This document shows, one piece after another, positions 8,293-18,137 of a stretch of DNA of 64,000 nucleotides. Position numbers and translations under genes: made by a program. The DNA is from Lysobacter enzymogenes (GTDB lineage: Bacteria > Pseudomonadota > Gammaproteobacteria > Xanthomonadales > Xanthomonadaceae), in assembly GCF_023617245.1 (NCBI RefSeq), contig NZ_CP067396.1:5607001-5671000 (forward strand), in the 5' to 3' direction. The notes beneath the pieces were generated by a model, which ran no database searches, was not told the DNA's origin, and saw only the letters and a program-made list of their open reading frames with translations. Within the stretch, counting starts at the first letter, position 1. Each line of letters begins with the position of its first letter.

Positions 8293-8946
8293 GTGTCTAA
8301 AATCTTTGTACCGGCGTATATGCATTGGAAGCTGCCAACTTGGTTACGCCGTTTTTTTATTCCACGCGCGCCAGACACCGCTGCCACAATCAGCTACGAG
8401 ACCAAGCTGATGGCCGCGCGTGCGCGCTCCATCCTCTGGGCTCTGCGGCCTCCGGCATTCGACCCGGTCACGGCGCGGTATGCCTCTCCGGGTTCGGCGC
8501 TGCTGATGCGTCAACAACTCGCCATGACCCTGGGGCACCTGTCGGTCGACCAGGTCGCCGCCCAACGATTCGACTTGACCGCGCAACTGCGCGAACGACT
8601 GGAGCGTGAACTGCGCGTTCCGTTGACCTATACGCTGGGCTATCTCTGTCAGGACGGCCAATGGCTCTGTTGTACGCCCATCGCGGGCCTGGAGCAGATG
8701 CTACGCACCGGCATCGCTCCTGACGCTCGGGTCAAGCTGCACGTCTGGCTGACCCTTCCCAGCCACGAAATCATCGATCCGACCTTCTGGGCGGTTTTGC
8801 CCGCCTACGCTTGCGCCGACGAGCGGAAGAATCGCGGACTGTTTATGCATCCCGATCAGATGCTGGGACGTTCCTATCACCCCCAATGGACCGGAGAAGG
8901 CTTCGTTCGCCGAATAGGGCTCCTAAAGGAGTACGACTCGTGGTGA
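8293..8946 (+). CDS. Hypothetical protein downstream of the effector
   Basis: This 217-residue protein starts at GTG 8293, seven bases after a TAGGAGG ribosome site. It is soluble, with an amphipathic N-terminus rich in Trp/Arg, several Cys residues near position 130 (GYLCQDGQWLCCTPIAG) and no recognisable motif. Its 3' end overlaps the next gene by seven bases, so the two are translationally coupled. It could be a chaperone or second immunity component for the T4SS effector, but this is guesswork from position. Confidence 0.6.
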   Translation: MSKIFVPAYMHWKLPTWLRRFFIPRAPDTAATISYETKLMAARARSILWALRPPAFDPVTARYASPGSALLMRQQLAMTLGHLSVDQVAAQRFDLTAQLRERLERELRVPLTYTLGYLCQDGQWLCCTPIAGLEQMLRTGIAPDARVKLHVWLTLPSHEIIDPTFWAVLPAYACADERKNRGLFMHPDQMLGRSYHPQWTGEGFVRRIGLLKEYDSW

Positions 8947-9257
8947 ATGACGGTGTCATCAATTTCGATGTCGTCAACCGGGGCGCGTTGGGCTGGCGTG
9001 TGTCGATCAACGGTGAGGACGACCTGCCTTCCTTCCCCACCCGTGAGGCTTGCGCCGCGGCCGCGCGCGTTCGCGCCCGCCGGCATCACCAAGACTATGG
9101 CGTGTCAACACGAGTCCGAGTTCCGCGCCTGGACGGGACGCTGGAAACAACGGTCTGGTACTCGGCGCCGGAGGAATTTCTCGATGCGTTCAACGGCTCC
9201 GAATCCAGCCAGGAGATGCGCTGGGCCTGCGACCAGTACGGGCATGTGCCCCGGTAG
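8940..9257 (+). CDS. Small protein with a DUF2188-like fold
   Basis: I start this 105-residue product at GTG 8940 because AAGGAG lies at 8925-8930; GTG 8943 is equally possible. The pattern INFDVVNRGALGWRVSINGE followed by SFPTREACAAAARVRARRH resembles DUF2188-type small proteins (two strands, then a helix). The larger frame beginning at 8811 lies inside the previous gene and is not used. It overlaps the 8293-8946 gene and probably works with it. Function unknown. Confidence 0.55.
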   Translation: MVNDGVINFDVVNRGALGWRVSINGEDDLPSFPTREACAAAARVRARRHHQDYGVSTRVRVPRLDGTLETTVWYSAPEEFLDAFNGSESSQEMRWACDQYGHVPR

Positions 9258-9509
9258 CGGTTTGGCCGGCCGAGGGAGCCCGCCAAGGAACGCTCAGGCA
9301 GGCTCCTCGCTTCTTAGGCAGTTATTGCATACGGAGAGGTTCATGTTATTCAGCCCGGTATTCGTCTCACGGCAAGAGACCGTTGCATCCCAATCTAAGT
9401 CAATACAAATTTCCTACCTTTAAGCCATCCGGTTTTCTGGCAGAACGGTCGCGGACCCAATCATTGCTGATCACGCGTGGTCGCCAAGCACGCTCGATAG
9501 GGACATCAC

Positions 9510-12500
9510 ATGAAGAAGATACTACTGGCTTCAACACTGGCTTGCGGATTGGCCTATGGCCCGATCGCTGCAGCGCAGCATGAGGAACTAAGCACAAGAT
9601 CCTACGCAACGTACTCCTACGCCATGGAGCAATGCGAAAAGGGTTACGCCAATCGGCTCGATTTGCCCGAGAAGAACGAGCAAGGTGAAACCCGTGTTAC
9701 CCCCGGAAGCGAGAAGCCCTGCCATGTAGTACCAGGTGTCGAAGTACAGACCACCTATGGCTCTGGCAGCAGCGCCCGGATCGTTCGCTTTGGTGCCATC
9801 GAGATGGCGTGGGGCTGGACCGTCTACTCCGGCCCCGACTACGTCGATCCCAGTCCCTTCCAACCTTACGATGGTGCCTGGAATCGGTACTACTACCGCA
9901 AGGATACTGGCCCCAATACCTTGGGCAAGCCATCGTGCGAGGTCGGCCTCGGCAACCCGATCAATGCCTTCAATGGCAACAAGTTCGAGGAAGTCCGTGA
10001 TCTCGATGCCGCCGGCAGCAATGGTCTTCTCGAGTTCAACCGCTATTACAACAGCGGTTGGGAAGCCAAGCGGGTCAGCTTGGGGCGAGGCTGGTCGCAC
10101 TCTTTCAGCAGCCGTGTCTTCGACATAGGCGAAGGCCTGTACGAGCTGGCGCAGGATGACGGCAAGATTCACTACATGACGCTCCGATCCGATGGGACCG
10201 TCGCGGTGGCTTCGCCTGACGGTGGTTCTGTAAGCAGTTTTATCGGAGCCGACGGCCGGCGCTTCAAGTTTGTTTCGCCCAAAGGTTACGTCGACACCTT
10301 CAACGCGGCGGGGCGACTGATCGAACGCGCGTTCTCCAACAGCACGTTGTCCCTCCAGTACGACGGGGCCAAGCTCACCCGGGTCGTAGATGAACAAGGT
10401 CGTGCGATCGCGCTGGCGTATCGCAGCGACGGCTATCTTGAGGCGGTGACCCAGGCGGACGGGAATCGAGTCGAATATCGATATGTCGATGCCAGCACCG
10501 CACCCGACGACAAGCTGTTGTCCTCAGTGGCTGGCGGAGGGGGCTTTGGCCACTACTACATTTATACCAACCGCCTTTTGACCAAGACCCTGGATGCGAA
10601 CGGCCAGGAGAAGGCTCGATTCAGCTACAACAGCCGGGGACAAGCGGAGACCACTCAAACCGCGGGCGGAGTCGAACGCAGGGTCACGTATCCGTCGGAC
10701 CCTTCGTTTATGGAGGTGTTCGAGGACAGCGTGCGTGTCGCGTCGATCGAACGCACCACCGTCAACGGGGAAGATCGACCGGCAAACTACAGCGCGGCGA
10801 TGTGCAAGAACACGCTGAACCTGAAGACACAGTCCTATCATCCCGATGGAACGGTCAAACAGACCGGCGGCTTCGACGGCAACATCACGGCCTTTGAGCG
10901 CGATACGAAGGGACGCGTGACCAAGACGACCCACCTCGACGCCGCCTCCACCGTGCTCAAGACTGTGGAAACAGATTGGTATTCTAGCTTTGACCAGCTG
11001 TCGGCACGTCGCACGTACGACGCTCAGGGCACGTTGGTGCTGGAGGAGCGTTGGGATGTGAACACGCGGGGCCAGGTCACCCTCGAATCCGCGCGCGACC
11101 CGATTCGCAATGAAACCCGGTCGGCGGCCACCGCCTACTGCGAACAACCGCAGGTAGATTCGGGCACCTGCCCCAAGGTCGGCCTGGTACTGTCGGTGGA
11201 TGGCCCCCGCACCGATGTCAACGACATCACCCGCTTCGAGTACTACGCCAGCGACGCCGCCAGCTGCTCCACCATGCCGACGACCTGTGAGTATCGCAAG
11301 GGCGATCTGCGCCGGGTCGTCAATGCAGCCGGCCACGCCAATGACGTCCTCCGCTATGACGGGGCGGGCCGCATCGCCCGGACCCGCGACGCCAATGGGC
11401 TGATCACCGACCTCGAGTATCACCCCCAGGGATGGCCGGTGGCCTTGAAGGTTCGGGGCGCCGACGACAGCCGGGAGACGGACGATCTCATCACCCGCCT
11501 GGCGTATGAACCCACCGGCGCGGTTAAGAAGATCAGCCTGCCCGACGGCAGCTCGGCCGAGTACAAGTATGGCGCCCAGCACTTGCTCACCGAGATCATC
11601 GACCAGGACGGCAATCGCGTCCGGTATACGTTGAACAAGTTCGGCGACCGGGAAAAGGAAGAGATCCTGCGAGCCGACGGCACGGTCCTGGCGAAGTCCA
11701 GCCGCGCCTATGATCGGCTTGGACAACTGCAATCGGTCACCGATGCGTACGGCCGGGTTGCTCGCTATGGCATGGTCAATGGCAAGCTGCATCAGTACAG
11801 AGATGCCTTGTGGAATGCCAACGCCATCAACTGGAAGCGCGACAGGCTGTACACATACGACGCATTGGGGCAGTTGACGCAGGAGCGCGCGCTCTCCGGC
11901 CAGTACAACTTGCAGGTGGACACCTTCTACGAGTATGACGCGCTGGGCCAGTTAGCCAAGGTCACCGACCCAAAGGGGCTGGCGACCGTCTACACGCGTA
12001 ACGCGTTGGGCGACTTGCTGCAGCTCAGCAGCCCAGATACCGGGGTCAGCACCCAGACCTACGACGCCGCCGGCAACCTCAAGACGGCCACCGATGCGAA
12101 GGGAATCGTCACACGTTATGGCTACGACGCGCTTGGGCGTATGGTCAGCACCCAGTACGGCGACAACCGCAATCTGGATGTGACGCTGAACTACGACGTT
12201 GCGCCGACGGCCTGCGCTGCGGACGAGCGCGCCAGCAAGGGCCGCCTATCCGAGTTAGTGGACGCCAGCGGCAGCACGCGTTACTGCTACGACCGCTTCG
12301 GGCGCGTGACCCGGAAACAGCAGACCATCAACGGAACAGCGTTCACCCTGCGGTACGGCTACACGACCGCGGGCCAGTTAAGCGCGATGACGTATCCGGA
12401 TGGCACGGTGGTGGATTACGGCTACAGTGCCGTCGGCAAGCTCACGTCGGCGGGCGTCACGATGCCGGGCCGGGCACGTGCGATCGTGCTGCAGAACGCC

Positions 12501-14060
12501 ACCTACTACCCCTTCGGCCCGCTTGCTGGCTGGACGTACGGCAACGGCCGCAGCCTGGTTCGCACCTACAACCAGAACTATCAACCTGGCATCGTCCAGG
12601 ACACCGCACCGGGCGGTCTGTCGATCGGTTACGAGTTCGATGAGGTCGGCAATCTGAAGGCAGTGCGCAAGGGCGACCAAGCCGACCCGCCGGTCCGGAA
12701 GTACGAGTACGACCAGTTGTACCGCCTGCTGACCACCAAAGACGGCAGCACGAATGGCGTCCTCCAGGCCTATACCTACGATCTGAATGGAAATCGGGAC
12801 TCGATCACAACCGGCGGACGCACGACCGACTACACCTACGCAGACGACAGCCATCGCTTGAGCAAGGTGGGCACGGTGGCCCGTAGCTACGACGCCCTAG
12901 GCAACACCACCAGCATTGGTGGGCAGCAAAAGACGTTCGACTACGACGAGACCGGCCGCATGACCGCCGTCAAATCATCGGATACGACGCTGATGCAGTA
13001 CGCCTATGACGGGAAGGGCCAGCAAGTTCGCCGTTATCTTGGCGCAAGCACCAGCAGCTTTGCGATCTACGGCGAGTCCGGTCAGTGGCTCGGCGAGTAC
13101 GACGCTACGGGCAAGCCGAAGCAACAGGTGATCTGGCTGGGCAGCCTGCCGGTGGCCCTGTTGCAGACCGAAGCGGCGAATACCGCGCTGCACTACATCG
13201 AGGCCGATGCGCTCGGTACGCCCCGTGTTGTCATCGACCCGAATCGGAACGTTGCGGTTTGGAGGTGGGATCTGGCGGAGGAGGCCTTCGAAAACAGTGG
13301 TCCCACTCAAGACCCTGATCAGGACGGCAAGCCGCTCGTGTTCGACATGAGAATGCCCGGCCAGCGATTCGATGCAGCTAGCGGGATGCTGTACAACTAT
13401 TTCCGCGATTACGACCCAACTACCGGTAGGTACTTGCAAAGCGATCCCATCGGACTTCGCGGTGGCGTTAGTACTTACGCCTATGCACTGAACGCACCGA
13501 CGACACTAACTGACCCTTTTGGACTGGCTCCACCAGTTGTTGATCGAATGGCGAAAGGGGCCAGCAGAACCTACACACGAAAGGAGTTTACAGATCGATT
13601 TGGTCCCTTCACGCCGAACGTCGAGCGTCAGCTCAACCGAGGTTGTGTAGGTGTAGCCTCGATCTATCAGGGAATGGGTGTGAACATGCCTGAGACCGCG
13701 CCTGGAATTCAATGCTTCAAGACACAAGATGAGGCCGAACTCAAAGCCCGGGAATGCAAAAATAATGTGGTCGTAATAAAAGAAGGCGTATGGAGAGATC
13801 CTGTCAAGAAATTTACGGGCCCCTTGTCTGTTAAGGGGGCAACTACGGCCAGCGATGGTGGCCACGCCGAATCGTTCAACTATGTAACTTGGCTCCTCGA
13901 TGAAGAAGTTTATCTGTTGATGAACTACAGAGTCGAAGATGTTCCAGCCAACGGGCCGCAATTGATTCAGGTAAGATCTTCTCAGGGAGTGCAGCTGGCC
14001 CCCGACCCTCGGTATCCGGCACAAATGTTCTGCACCACCTGCCCGGCACCAACGAGGTGA
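9510..14060 (+). CDS. Sec-exported RHS/YD-repeat polymorphic toxin
   Basis: The 1516-residue protein has a Sec signal peptide (ending GPIAAAQHEE, cleavage near 22), then a DUF6531-like region with GNPINAFNGNKFEE near residue 150 and RHS/YD repeats to about residue 1300. The RHS core follows (DALGTPRVV, then RYLQSDPIGL and YAYALNAPTT), ending at the DPFGL self-cleavage-type motif near residue 1339. The last ~177 residues are a unique C-terminal domain with C1379 (NRGCVGVAS), D1449 and H1452 (SDGGHAESF), possibly a cysteine-dependent enzyme. Base composition drops sharply after DPFGL, as in replaceable toxin tips. RHS shells encapsulate the toxin until release. Confidence 0.85.
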   Translation: MKKILLASTLACGLAYGPIAAAQHEELSTRSYATYSYAMEQCEKGYANRLDLPEKNEQGETRVTPGSEKPCHVVPGVEVQTTYGSGSSARIVRFGAIEMAWGWTVYSGPDYVDPSPFQPYDGAWNRYYYRKDTGPNTLGKPSCEVGLGNPINAFNGNKFEEVRDLDAAGSNGLLEFNRYYNSGWEAKRVSLGRGWSHSFSSRVFDIGEGLYELAQDDGKIHYMTLRSDGTVAVASPDGGSVSSFIGADGRRFKFVSPKGYVDTFNAAGRLIERAFSNSTLSLQYDGAKLTRVVDEQGRAIALAYRSDGYLEAVTQADGNRVEYRYVDASTAPDDKLLSSVAGGGGFGHYYIYTNRLLTKTLDANGQEKARFSYNSRGQAETTQTAGGVERRVTYPSDPSFMEVFEDSVRVASIERTTVNGEDRPANYSAAMCKNTLNLKTQSYHPDGTVKQTGGFDGNITAFERDTKGRVTKTTHLDAASTVLKTVETDWYSSFDQLSARRTYDAQGTLVLEERWDVNTRGQVTLESARDPIRNETRSAATAYCEQPQVDSGTCPKVGLVLSVDGPRTDVNDITRFEYYASDAASCSTMPTTCEYRKGDLRRVVNAAGHANDVLRYDGAGRIARTRDANGLITDLEYHPQGWPVALKVRGADDSRETDDLITRLAYEPTGAVKKISLPDGSSAEYKYGAQHLLTEIIDQDGNRVRYTLNKFGDREKEEILRADGTVLAKSSRAYDRLGQLQSVTDAYGRVARYGMVNGKLHQYRDALWNANAINWKRDRLYTYDALGQLTQERALSGQYNLQVDTFYEYDALGQLAKVTDPKGLATVYTRNALGDLLQLSSPDTGVSTQTYDAAGNLKTATDAKGIVTRYGYDALGRMVSTQYGDNRNLDVTLNYDVAPTACAADERASKGRLSELVDASGSTRYCYDRFGRVTRKQQTINGTAFTLRYGYTTAGQLSAMTYPDGTVVDYGYSAVGKLTSAGVTMPGRARAIVLQNATYYPFGPLAGWTYGNGRSLVRTYNQNYQPGIVQDTAPGGLSIGYEFDEVGNLKAVRKGDQADPPVRKYEYDQLYRLLTTKDGSTNGVLQAYTYDLNGNRDSITTGGRTTDYTYADDSHRLSKVGTVARSYDALGNTTSIGGQQKTFDYDETGRMTAVKSSDTTLMQYAYDGKGQQVRRYLGASTSSFAIYGESGQWLGEYDATGKPKQQVIWLGSLPVALLQTEAANTALHYIEADALGTPRVVIDPNRNVAVWRWDLAEEAFENSGPTQDPDQDGKPLVFDMRMPGQRFDAASGMLYNYFRDYDPTTGRYLQSDPIGLRGGVSTYAYALNAPTTLTDPFGLAPPVVDRMAKGASRTYTRKEFTDRFGPFTPNVERQLNRGCVGVASIYQGMGVNMPETAPGIQCFKTQDEAELKARECKNNVVVIKEGVWRDPVKKFTGPLSVKGATTASDGGHAESFNYVTWLLDEEVYLLMNYRVEDVPANGPQLIQVRSSQGVQLAPDPRYPAQMFCTTCPAPTR

Positions 14061-14107
14061 GCAGCGAGAGCTTTCTCCTAACACTAAACAACAATCTAAG
14101 GTGCGCC

Positions 14108-14575
14108 ATGAAATTCATAGCCCTTGCCTGCCTGAGCATTTTGGCTGCCGGCGTTAGCTCAACGGCTTATTCTGCTGAGTCGAAAGTGAGTATCGCAGAG
14201 TCGGCCAAACGGTATAGCAACGCTCAAAGTGAGCACGAGCGACTTCTTGCGTGCATTGAAGCTATTGATAAGAAGCTCATATGCAAAGAGTGTGAGCTGG
14301 ATACTGTCAACGCAATCTTTGGAACAACCTTCTCACCGAAGGATCATTACAGGCAGGCAGACGACGGTTTATCTACTGTCGAGATACCACTTAGGCCCTC
14401 AGCTGCAGCGCTGAAGCAGCAAAATTCGCTCACCGCTACCCCGGAATATTCGGAAGCGAACCCTCCATCTGCAACTGCCATTTCAGGGTGGCGTCTCGGA
14501 CTAACTTATGACAGCCTTGGAAAAGTAAGAATGTACTATCTTTCCAACGCAGGCTTAAGATCCATCGGATTCTGA
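14108..14575 (+). CDS. Exported putative immunity protein for the RHS tip
   Basis: The 155-residue product begins with a Sec signal (MKFIALACLSILAAGVSSTA, cleaved near residue 22-23). The mature part is small and hydrophilic, with one CKEC pair near residue 60. The gene lies 47 bp after the RHS gene, is similarly AT-richer than the RHS core, and occupies the usual immunity slot. An exported immunity protein suggests the toxin acts in, or arrives through, the periplasm. No family is recognised, so the immunity role rests on position. Confidence 0.6.
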   Translation: MKFIALACLSILAAGVSSTAYSAESKVSIAESAKRYSNAQSEHERLLACIEAIDKKLICKECELDTVNAIFGTTFSPKDHYRQADDGLSTVEIPLRPSAAALKQQNSLTATPEYSEANPPSATAISGWRLGLTYDSLGKVRMYYLSNAGLRSIGF

Positions 14576-14605
14576 ATGTAATTGAGCCCGCTCAACCTAA
14601 CCGCC

Positions 14606-15418
14606 ATGGGGGATTGCCCCCGCCTTACGCAAAATAGGCGTGTCGGCAAAGACGAAGGCCGTAGCGAGGAGCTACGCGCCTTCGTCTTTGCTTTAGTGCT
14701 CCACGCCTGCCTCTTCGTGCTGCTCTACGCTGCAGAACAGCTCTCTCCAGATCCAAAGACGCGAACACATGGGCCAACCACGTTGGCCCTTATAGTGGAC
14801 AATGAAACCTCGGTTCCCATGGCGCCGGAACTTGCCTCGGAAGAGCGCCATCGCAACGACGCTTCGACCACCTTAGACCTGCAGTCGCCACCAGCATTAT
14901 CCCCCGCCCCTCCGGCACCTTCGGACCTACCGCCCCCAACTGCTGCCTCCATTCCGGCCGCGAAGATCGAGGACGTCACAGGCGTGGCGACGCAAAGTCC
15001 GCCGGCAGAAGCCCCTCTCGCGCTCGACGAGACTGGTGGTGCAGTCCAAAGCGAATCGTTGTCTCCCTTGCAGTTGGAGCGGCAGCAACAGCTCCGCGAC
15101 CTGTCGGCGCGTGGAGCGGCAGTTCCTCAGGATCACGATCTCGTGGAGGACTATACGAGCGCCCTCCAAGAAGCGCTCTTACAGATGCTCGATCCAAAAG
15201 CCCTGCCTTTTGGAGCACGCTGTCGGATCCGACTCCATCAAGAGCGTGGGGGCAAGTTAGCGCAAATTGAACTGCTCCCAGGCTGCAACCTCGATACAGC
15301 CACCAAGACACGCATCGAGCGTCTGGCAGGTGGCCATAACTCCTTGCCCTACGCCGGGTTCGAGACCGTCTTTTCTGAAAGCGTTGAGCTAGATCTGCGA
15401 AATCCGAAGAACGACTAG
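14606..15418 (+). CDS. TonB/TolA-like periplasm-spanning protein
   Basis: I use ATG 14606; TTG 14582 in the same frame is possible, and neither has a clear ribosome site. The ~270-residue protein has one N-terminal membrane anchor (AFVFALVLHACLFVLLYAAE). A long Pro/Ala-rich linker (about 45-155) follows, then a TolA/TonB-type C-terminal domain: ALQEALLQMLDPKALPFGARCRIRL with conserved Cys, and SLPYAGFETVF. Such proteins transmit inner-membrane energy to outer-membrane partners. It is the last gene before the prophage. A bacteriocin or T4SS-linked role is possible but not shown. Confidence 0.65.
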   Translation: MGDCPRLTQNRRVGKDEGRSEELRAFVFALVLHACLFVLLYAAEQLSPDPKTRTHGPTTLALIVDNETSVPMAPELASEERHRNDASTTLDLQSPPALSPAPPAPSDLPPPTAASIPAAKIEDVTGVATQSPPAEAPLALDETGGAVQSESLSPLQLERQQQLRDLSARGAAVPQDHDLVEDYTSALQEALLQMLDPKALPFGARCRIRLHQERGGKLAQIELLPGCNLDTATKTRIERLAGGHNSLPYAGFETVFSESVELDLRNPKND

Positions 15419-15478
15419 CCGGCGCGAGGCGATCCGCGAGACATGGTCGACATCCTGATAGTTCCACTCGTCCCTTTC

Positions 15479-15922
15479 TTAGGTATCTGTGCAGTAGCTG
15501 ATGTTATCCAGCGTTAGCCACGCAACGTGGGCGCTGGGTGATAAGCCCACGAATACTTCGCCATTCGCCCGGATATCGATCCGGGTCGGCTCTGCTACAT
15601 CGCTCAGCGTCGTCATGATCAACTGCGCGGAGGGGCGCAATGTTGCAGGTAGAACGAACACCACCGTCCCGCCTGCTCCACCCTTGACCACGCCCCGTAA
15701 CTGCACACGGTTACCATCCTTTCGATAGCCGACCGCGGCGAACAAATCGCCGAAGTTCGTCCAAGGCGCGTTGAGCGTCGGCGCCACCCAAGCGCCCTTG
15801 CGCGCATCGGCTACCGCTGCGGCGGTACTTCGCCGGGTCTGCCCTCCTTGCACCACCGGCACGATTTCATCGCCGGTCAGCGCGCTCGCCGCCGGCAACT
15901 GGGACAGTTTCAGATTCGCCAT
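15479..15922 (-). CDS. Phage tail fibre/collar-type protein
   Basis: The 147-residue protein begins MANLKLSQLPAASALTGDEI, a start typical of phage tail-fibre or head-fibre tip proteins, followed by VPVVQGGQTRRSTAAAVADA. The C-terminal half (FGDLFAAVGYRKDGNRVQLRG) is strand-rich. It is the most promoter-distal tail gene and directly follows the tail-tip protein gene with one base between them, fitting a receptor-binding or fibre role. It is the leftmost prophage gene. Confidence 0.65.
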   Translation of the reverse strand: MANLKLSQLPAASALTGDEIVPVVQGGQTRRSTAAAVADARKGAWVAPTLNAPWTNFGDLFAAVGYRKDGNRVQLRGVVKGGAGGTVVFVLPATLRPSAQLIMTTLSDVAEPTRIDIRANGEVFVGLSPSAHVAWLTLDNISYCTDT

Positions 15923-15923
15923 T

Positions 15924-18137
15924 TCATTCCATCAGCAGGTAGTCGCCGGCCTCGGTCACCAACTCGTCGCCGGTCTCCGACCGCAGCAGGCCGTTCTTGA
16001 AGTCGAAGGTGTGCGCGGCCTTCTGCCAGCTCGCCAGGCCGTCGCGCGTCGAGCCGATCTCGGCCCGCACCCGGTACACACCTTTGAGCGTGGCGGCGTA
16101 GCCGGTGCCGGTGATCGGCGCTGGGCTGTCGAGGACCGTGCCGGCGATGGCGTCCAGCAGGCGCAGCACATAGGCCGTGCCGGCCTCCGGCCCGATCGAT
16201 CCCTGGCCATGGTCGACCAGTTGGTCGCTCTGCAGGCGCCGGTCGCGATGCGCCCAGCCCACCACTAGGTCGCCGTCGACGGCGTCCGGGTAGCGAGCGC
16301 CCGCCAGTTTCAGATCGCCGGGCGGGTACGGCCGCGCCTGGCGCTGCATCAGCCGGACGCTGTCTGCCGGCGCAAGCGCGGGGTCCAGCTGCGCACTCGA
16401 TGTGCGCGTCAACAGCTTGGCCTCGACGGTCTCGCCGACGCTGTAGTCTGTGGGGTCGGCTGCGGCGAAGTCGTCGTAGAACCAGACCCGGACGCCCTCG
16501 GCATGCGGCACCGGCACGGTGTCGGCGCACCCGCGCGCCAGCGTCGCGGTCTGGGCCTGCGGGTCGATCGCCACCACGCGGACCAGTTCCTCCTCGATCC
16601 AGGCGGCCGTGCCGACCGCCACCTGATCCAGCGCGCGCCCGGCAGCCAGTAGGACGGCCGTCGTCGTCGCCGACAACGCGCCAGCCAAGACCGCGGTCGG
16701 GCACCAATCGCCGGTGGCGGCCTCGCTGTAGGCGCCACCGCCTACGCGCGTGGTCAGGATGTAGTTCAGTGCCAGCCCGCCCGGCTGTTCGCCCACGGCC
16801 AGCACCACGCCCGCGTCCGCTGGCAGCGCCGCCAGCGCGGCCGGGTCGAGCGTGGCGGCCAGATCCCGGTAACCGGCCTCGAACAGTCGTCGCGTCGGCA
16901 CCGGCTGCGGATTCCGGTCTGGCGGCGTCCACACCGGCGGCTGCGGCTGCACATAGCTCGTCGCCGGCAGGCCAAACACGTCTTGCACCGCCGCGACCAG
17001 AATGGCCCCCTCGGCCAGCTTGCCGTCATCGAACGTACCGGCGCGTAGCACCAGGGTGCCGATCTCGCGGAACGGATCACGGATGCAGAACACGCTGCCG
17101 GGCGCCAAGACGCCCCCGCGGCGGTCGAGCCGTACCTTGAATCGCTTCAACGCCGAGCAGGCGATCGACAGATCGCGGGTGCCGACCCGCGCCGCCAGCT
17201 CGGCGGTCGGCAAGCCGCGGTACTCGGTGGTGGTCGAGGCGACGCCGCCGGTGGCTTGAATGCCGGCCAGATCCTGCACGCGGATCTGCCGTTCTTCATC
17301 CAGGGTCGGGTCGTACCAAGTCACGATGACTTGATTGACCGCGCCGTCCTGCGCGCCGCCTTCGTCCTCCTCGATCGCCAGCAGGCCGGACTCGTAGTCG
17401 AACACCGGCAAGTCTTCGATCCGGTAGTCGTCGCGCAGCAAGCGCAGCGTCGAGCGGCCGGTGCTGCGGTCCGTATATTGCGCGGCGCCGATGTGGTCGA
17501 TTACCACCTGCATGAAATCGCTGATCGAGGTCTGCCGCGCCCAGCGCAAGCACAGACCGAAGCCTTCGGCATGCAGCGTGTCGGCGGCGCGGCGGTAGCT
17601 GGCCTCGTCCAGCAGACCACGGTCCAGGCCGCGCCCCCAATCTCGATTCGTCAGGCACTCGACCAGAATGTGCGCCGGGTTCATCGCGCGGATGGCGCCA
17701 TTGGCGAGCCAGATCACCGCCTTCTCGGGATACCACGGCGCGCCGTCCCACCCCGCCAGCGCGCGGCGCGCGCGTTCCTTCCACGGCTTGGGATACGGGT
17801 TGTTCGCCGCGATCTGGCCGTCGAAGTACTGCGTGGTGCTGCCGCGGAAGGCAGGCGTGGGCGTGCCGTGCAGCGCAGCCAGCGCCGGCAGCACCGCTTG
17901 GTCGGCGTCGCCCATCAGCACGTCAAGCGTGCCCTTGATGCCGCCCTCGCCCTTGTCGCCGCCGAACAGGTCGGGCTTGTTGATCAGGATGCGGCCGCTC
18001 TTGGTGATCGAGCCTTTCCAGGCTTCGCGGTCCCCGACCCGGATCTCGACAATCTCGTCCACGGGTCCTCGTGCGAGGCCCATGTGTAATCCGAACAGGT
18101 AGCGATGGCCGACCGTTTGCTTCTTGCGACTACCCAC
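15924..18137 (-). CDS. Tail tip / host-specificity protein (gpJ-like)
   Basis: The 737-residue protein starts MGSRKKQTVGHRYLFGLHMG. The N-terminal ~450 residues follow the pattern of siphophage tip-attachment proteins: GPVDEIVEIRVGDREAW, then IWLANGAIRAMNPAHILVE and TSISDFMQVVIDHIGAAQY. Strand-rich Ig-like or fibronectin-like repeats occupy roughly 420-737. It would close the tail end and direct receptor contact. It lies downstream of the small tail-assembly genes, as in lambda-like tail operons, but is shorter than lambda gpJ (about 1130 residues). Confidence 0.75.
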   Translation of the reverse strand: MGSRKKQTVGHRYLFGLHMGLARGPVDEIVEIRVGDREAWKGSITKSGRILINKPDLFGGDKGEGGIKGTLDVLMGDADQAVLPALAALHGTPTPAFRGSTTQYFDGQIAANNPYPKPWKERARRALAGWDGAPWYPEKAVIWLANGAIRAMNPAHILVECLTNRDWGRGLDRGLLDEASYRRAADTLHAEGFGLCLRWARQTSISDFMQVVIDHIGAAQYTDRSTGRSTLRLLRDDYRIEDLPVFDYESGLLAIEEDEGGAQDGAVNQVIVTWYDPTLDEERQIRVQDLAGIQATGGVASTTTEYRGLPTAELAARVGTRDLSIACSALKRFKVRLDRRGGVLAPGSVFCIRDPFREIGTLVLRAGTFDDGKLAEGAILVAAVQDVFGLPATSYVQPQPPVWTPPDRNPQPVPTRRLFEAGYRDLAATLDPAALAALPADAGVVLAVGEQPGGLALNYILTTRVGGGAYSEAATGDWCPTAVLAGALSATTTAVLLAAGRALDQVAVGTAAWIEEELVRVVAIDPQAQTATLARGCADTVPVPHAEGVRVWFYDDFAAADPTDYSVGETVEAKLLTRTSSAQLDPALAPADSVRLMQRQARPYPPGDLKLAGARYPDAVDGDLVVGWAHRDRRLQSDQLVDHGQGSIGPEAGTAYVLRLLDAIAGTVLDSPAPITGTGYAATLKGVYRVRAEIGSTRDGLASWQKAAHTFDFKNGLLRSETGDELVTEAGDYLLME

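Noticed and set aside
6781..8325. Long minus-strand frame opposite the T4SS effector
   Set aside because: It mirrors the codon positions of the well-supported lipase-XVIPCD gene; such frames are common in GC-rich DNA.
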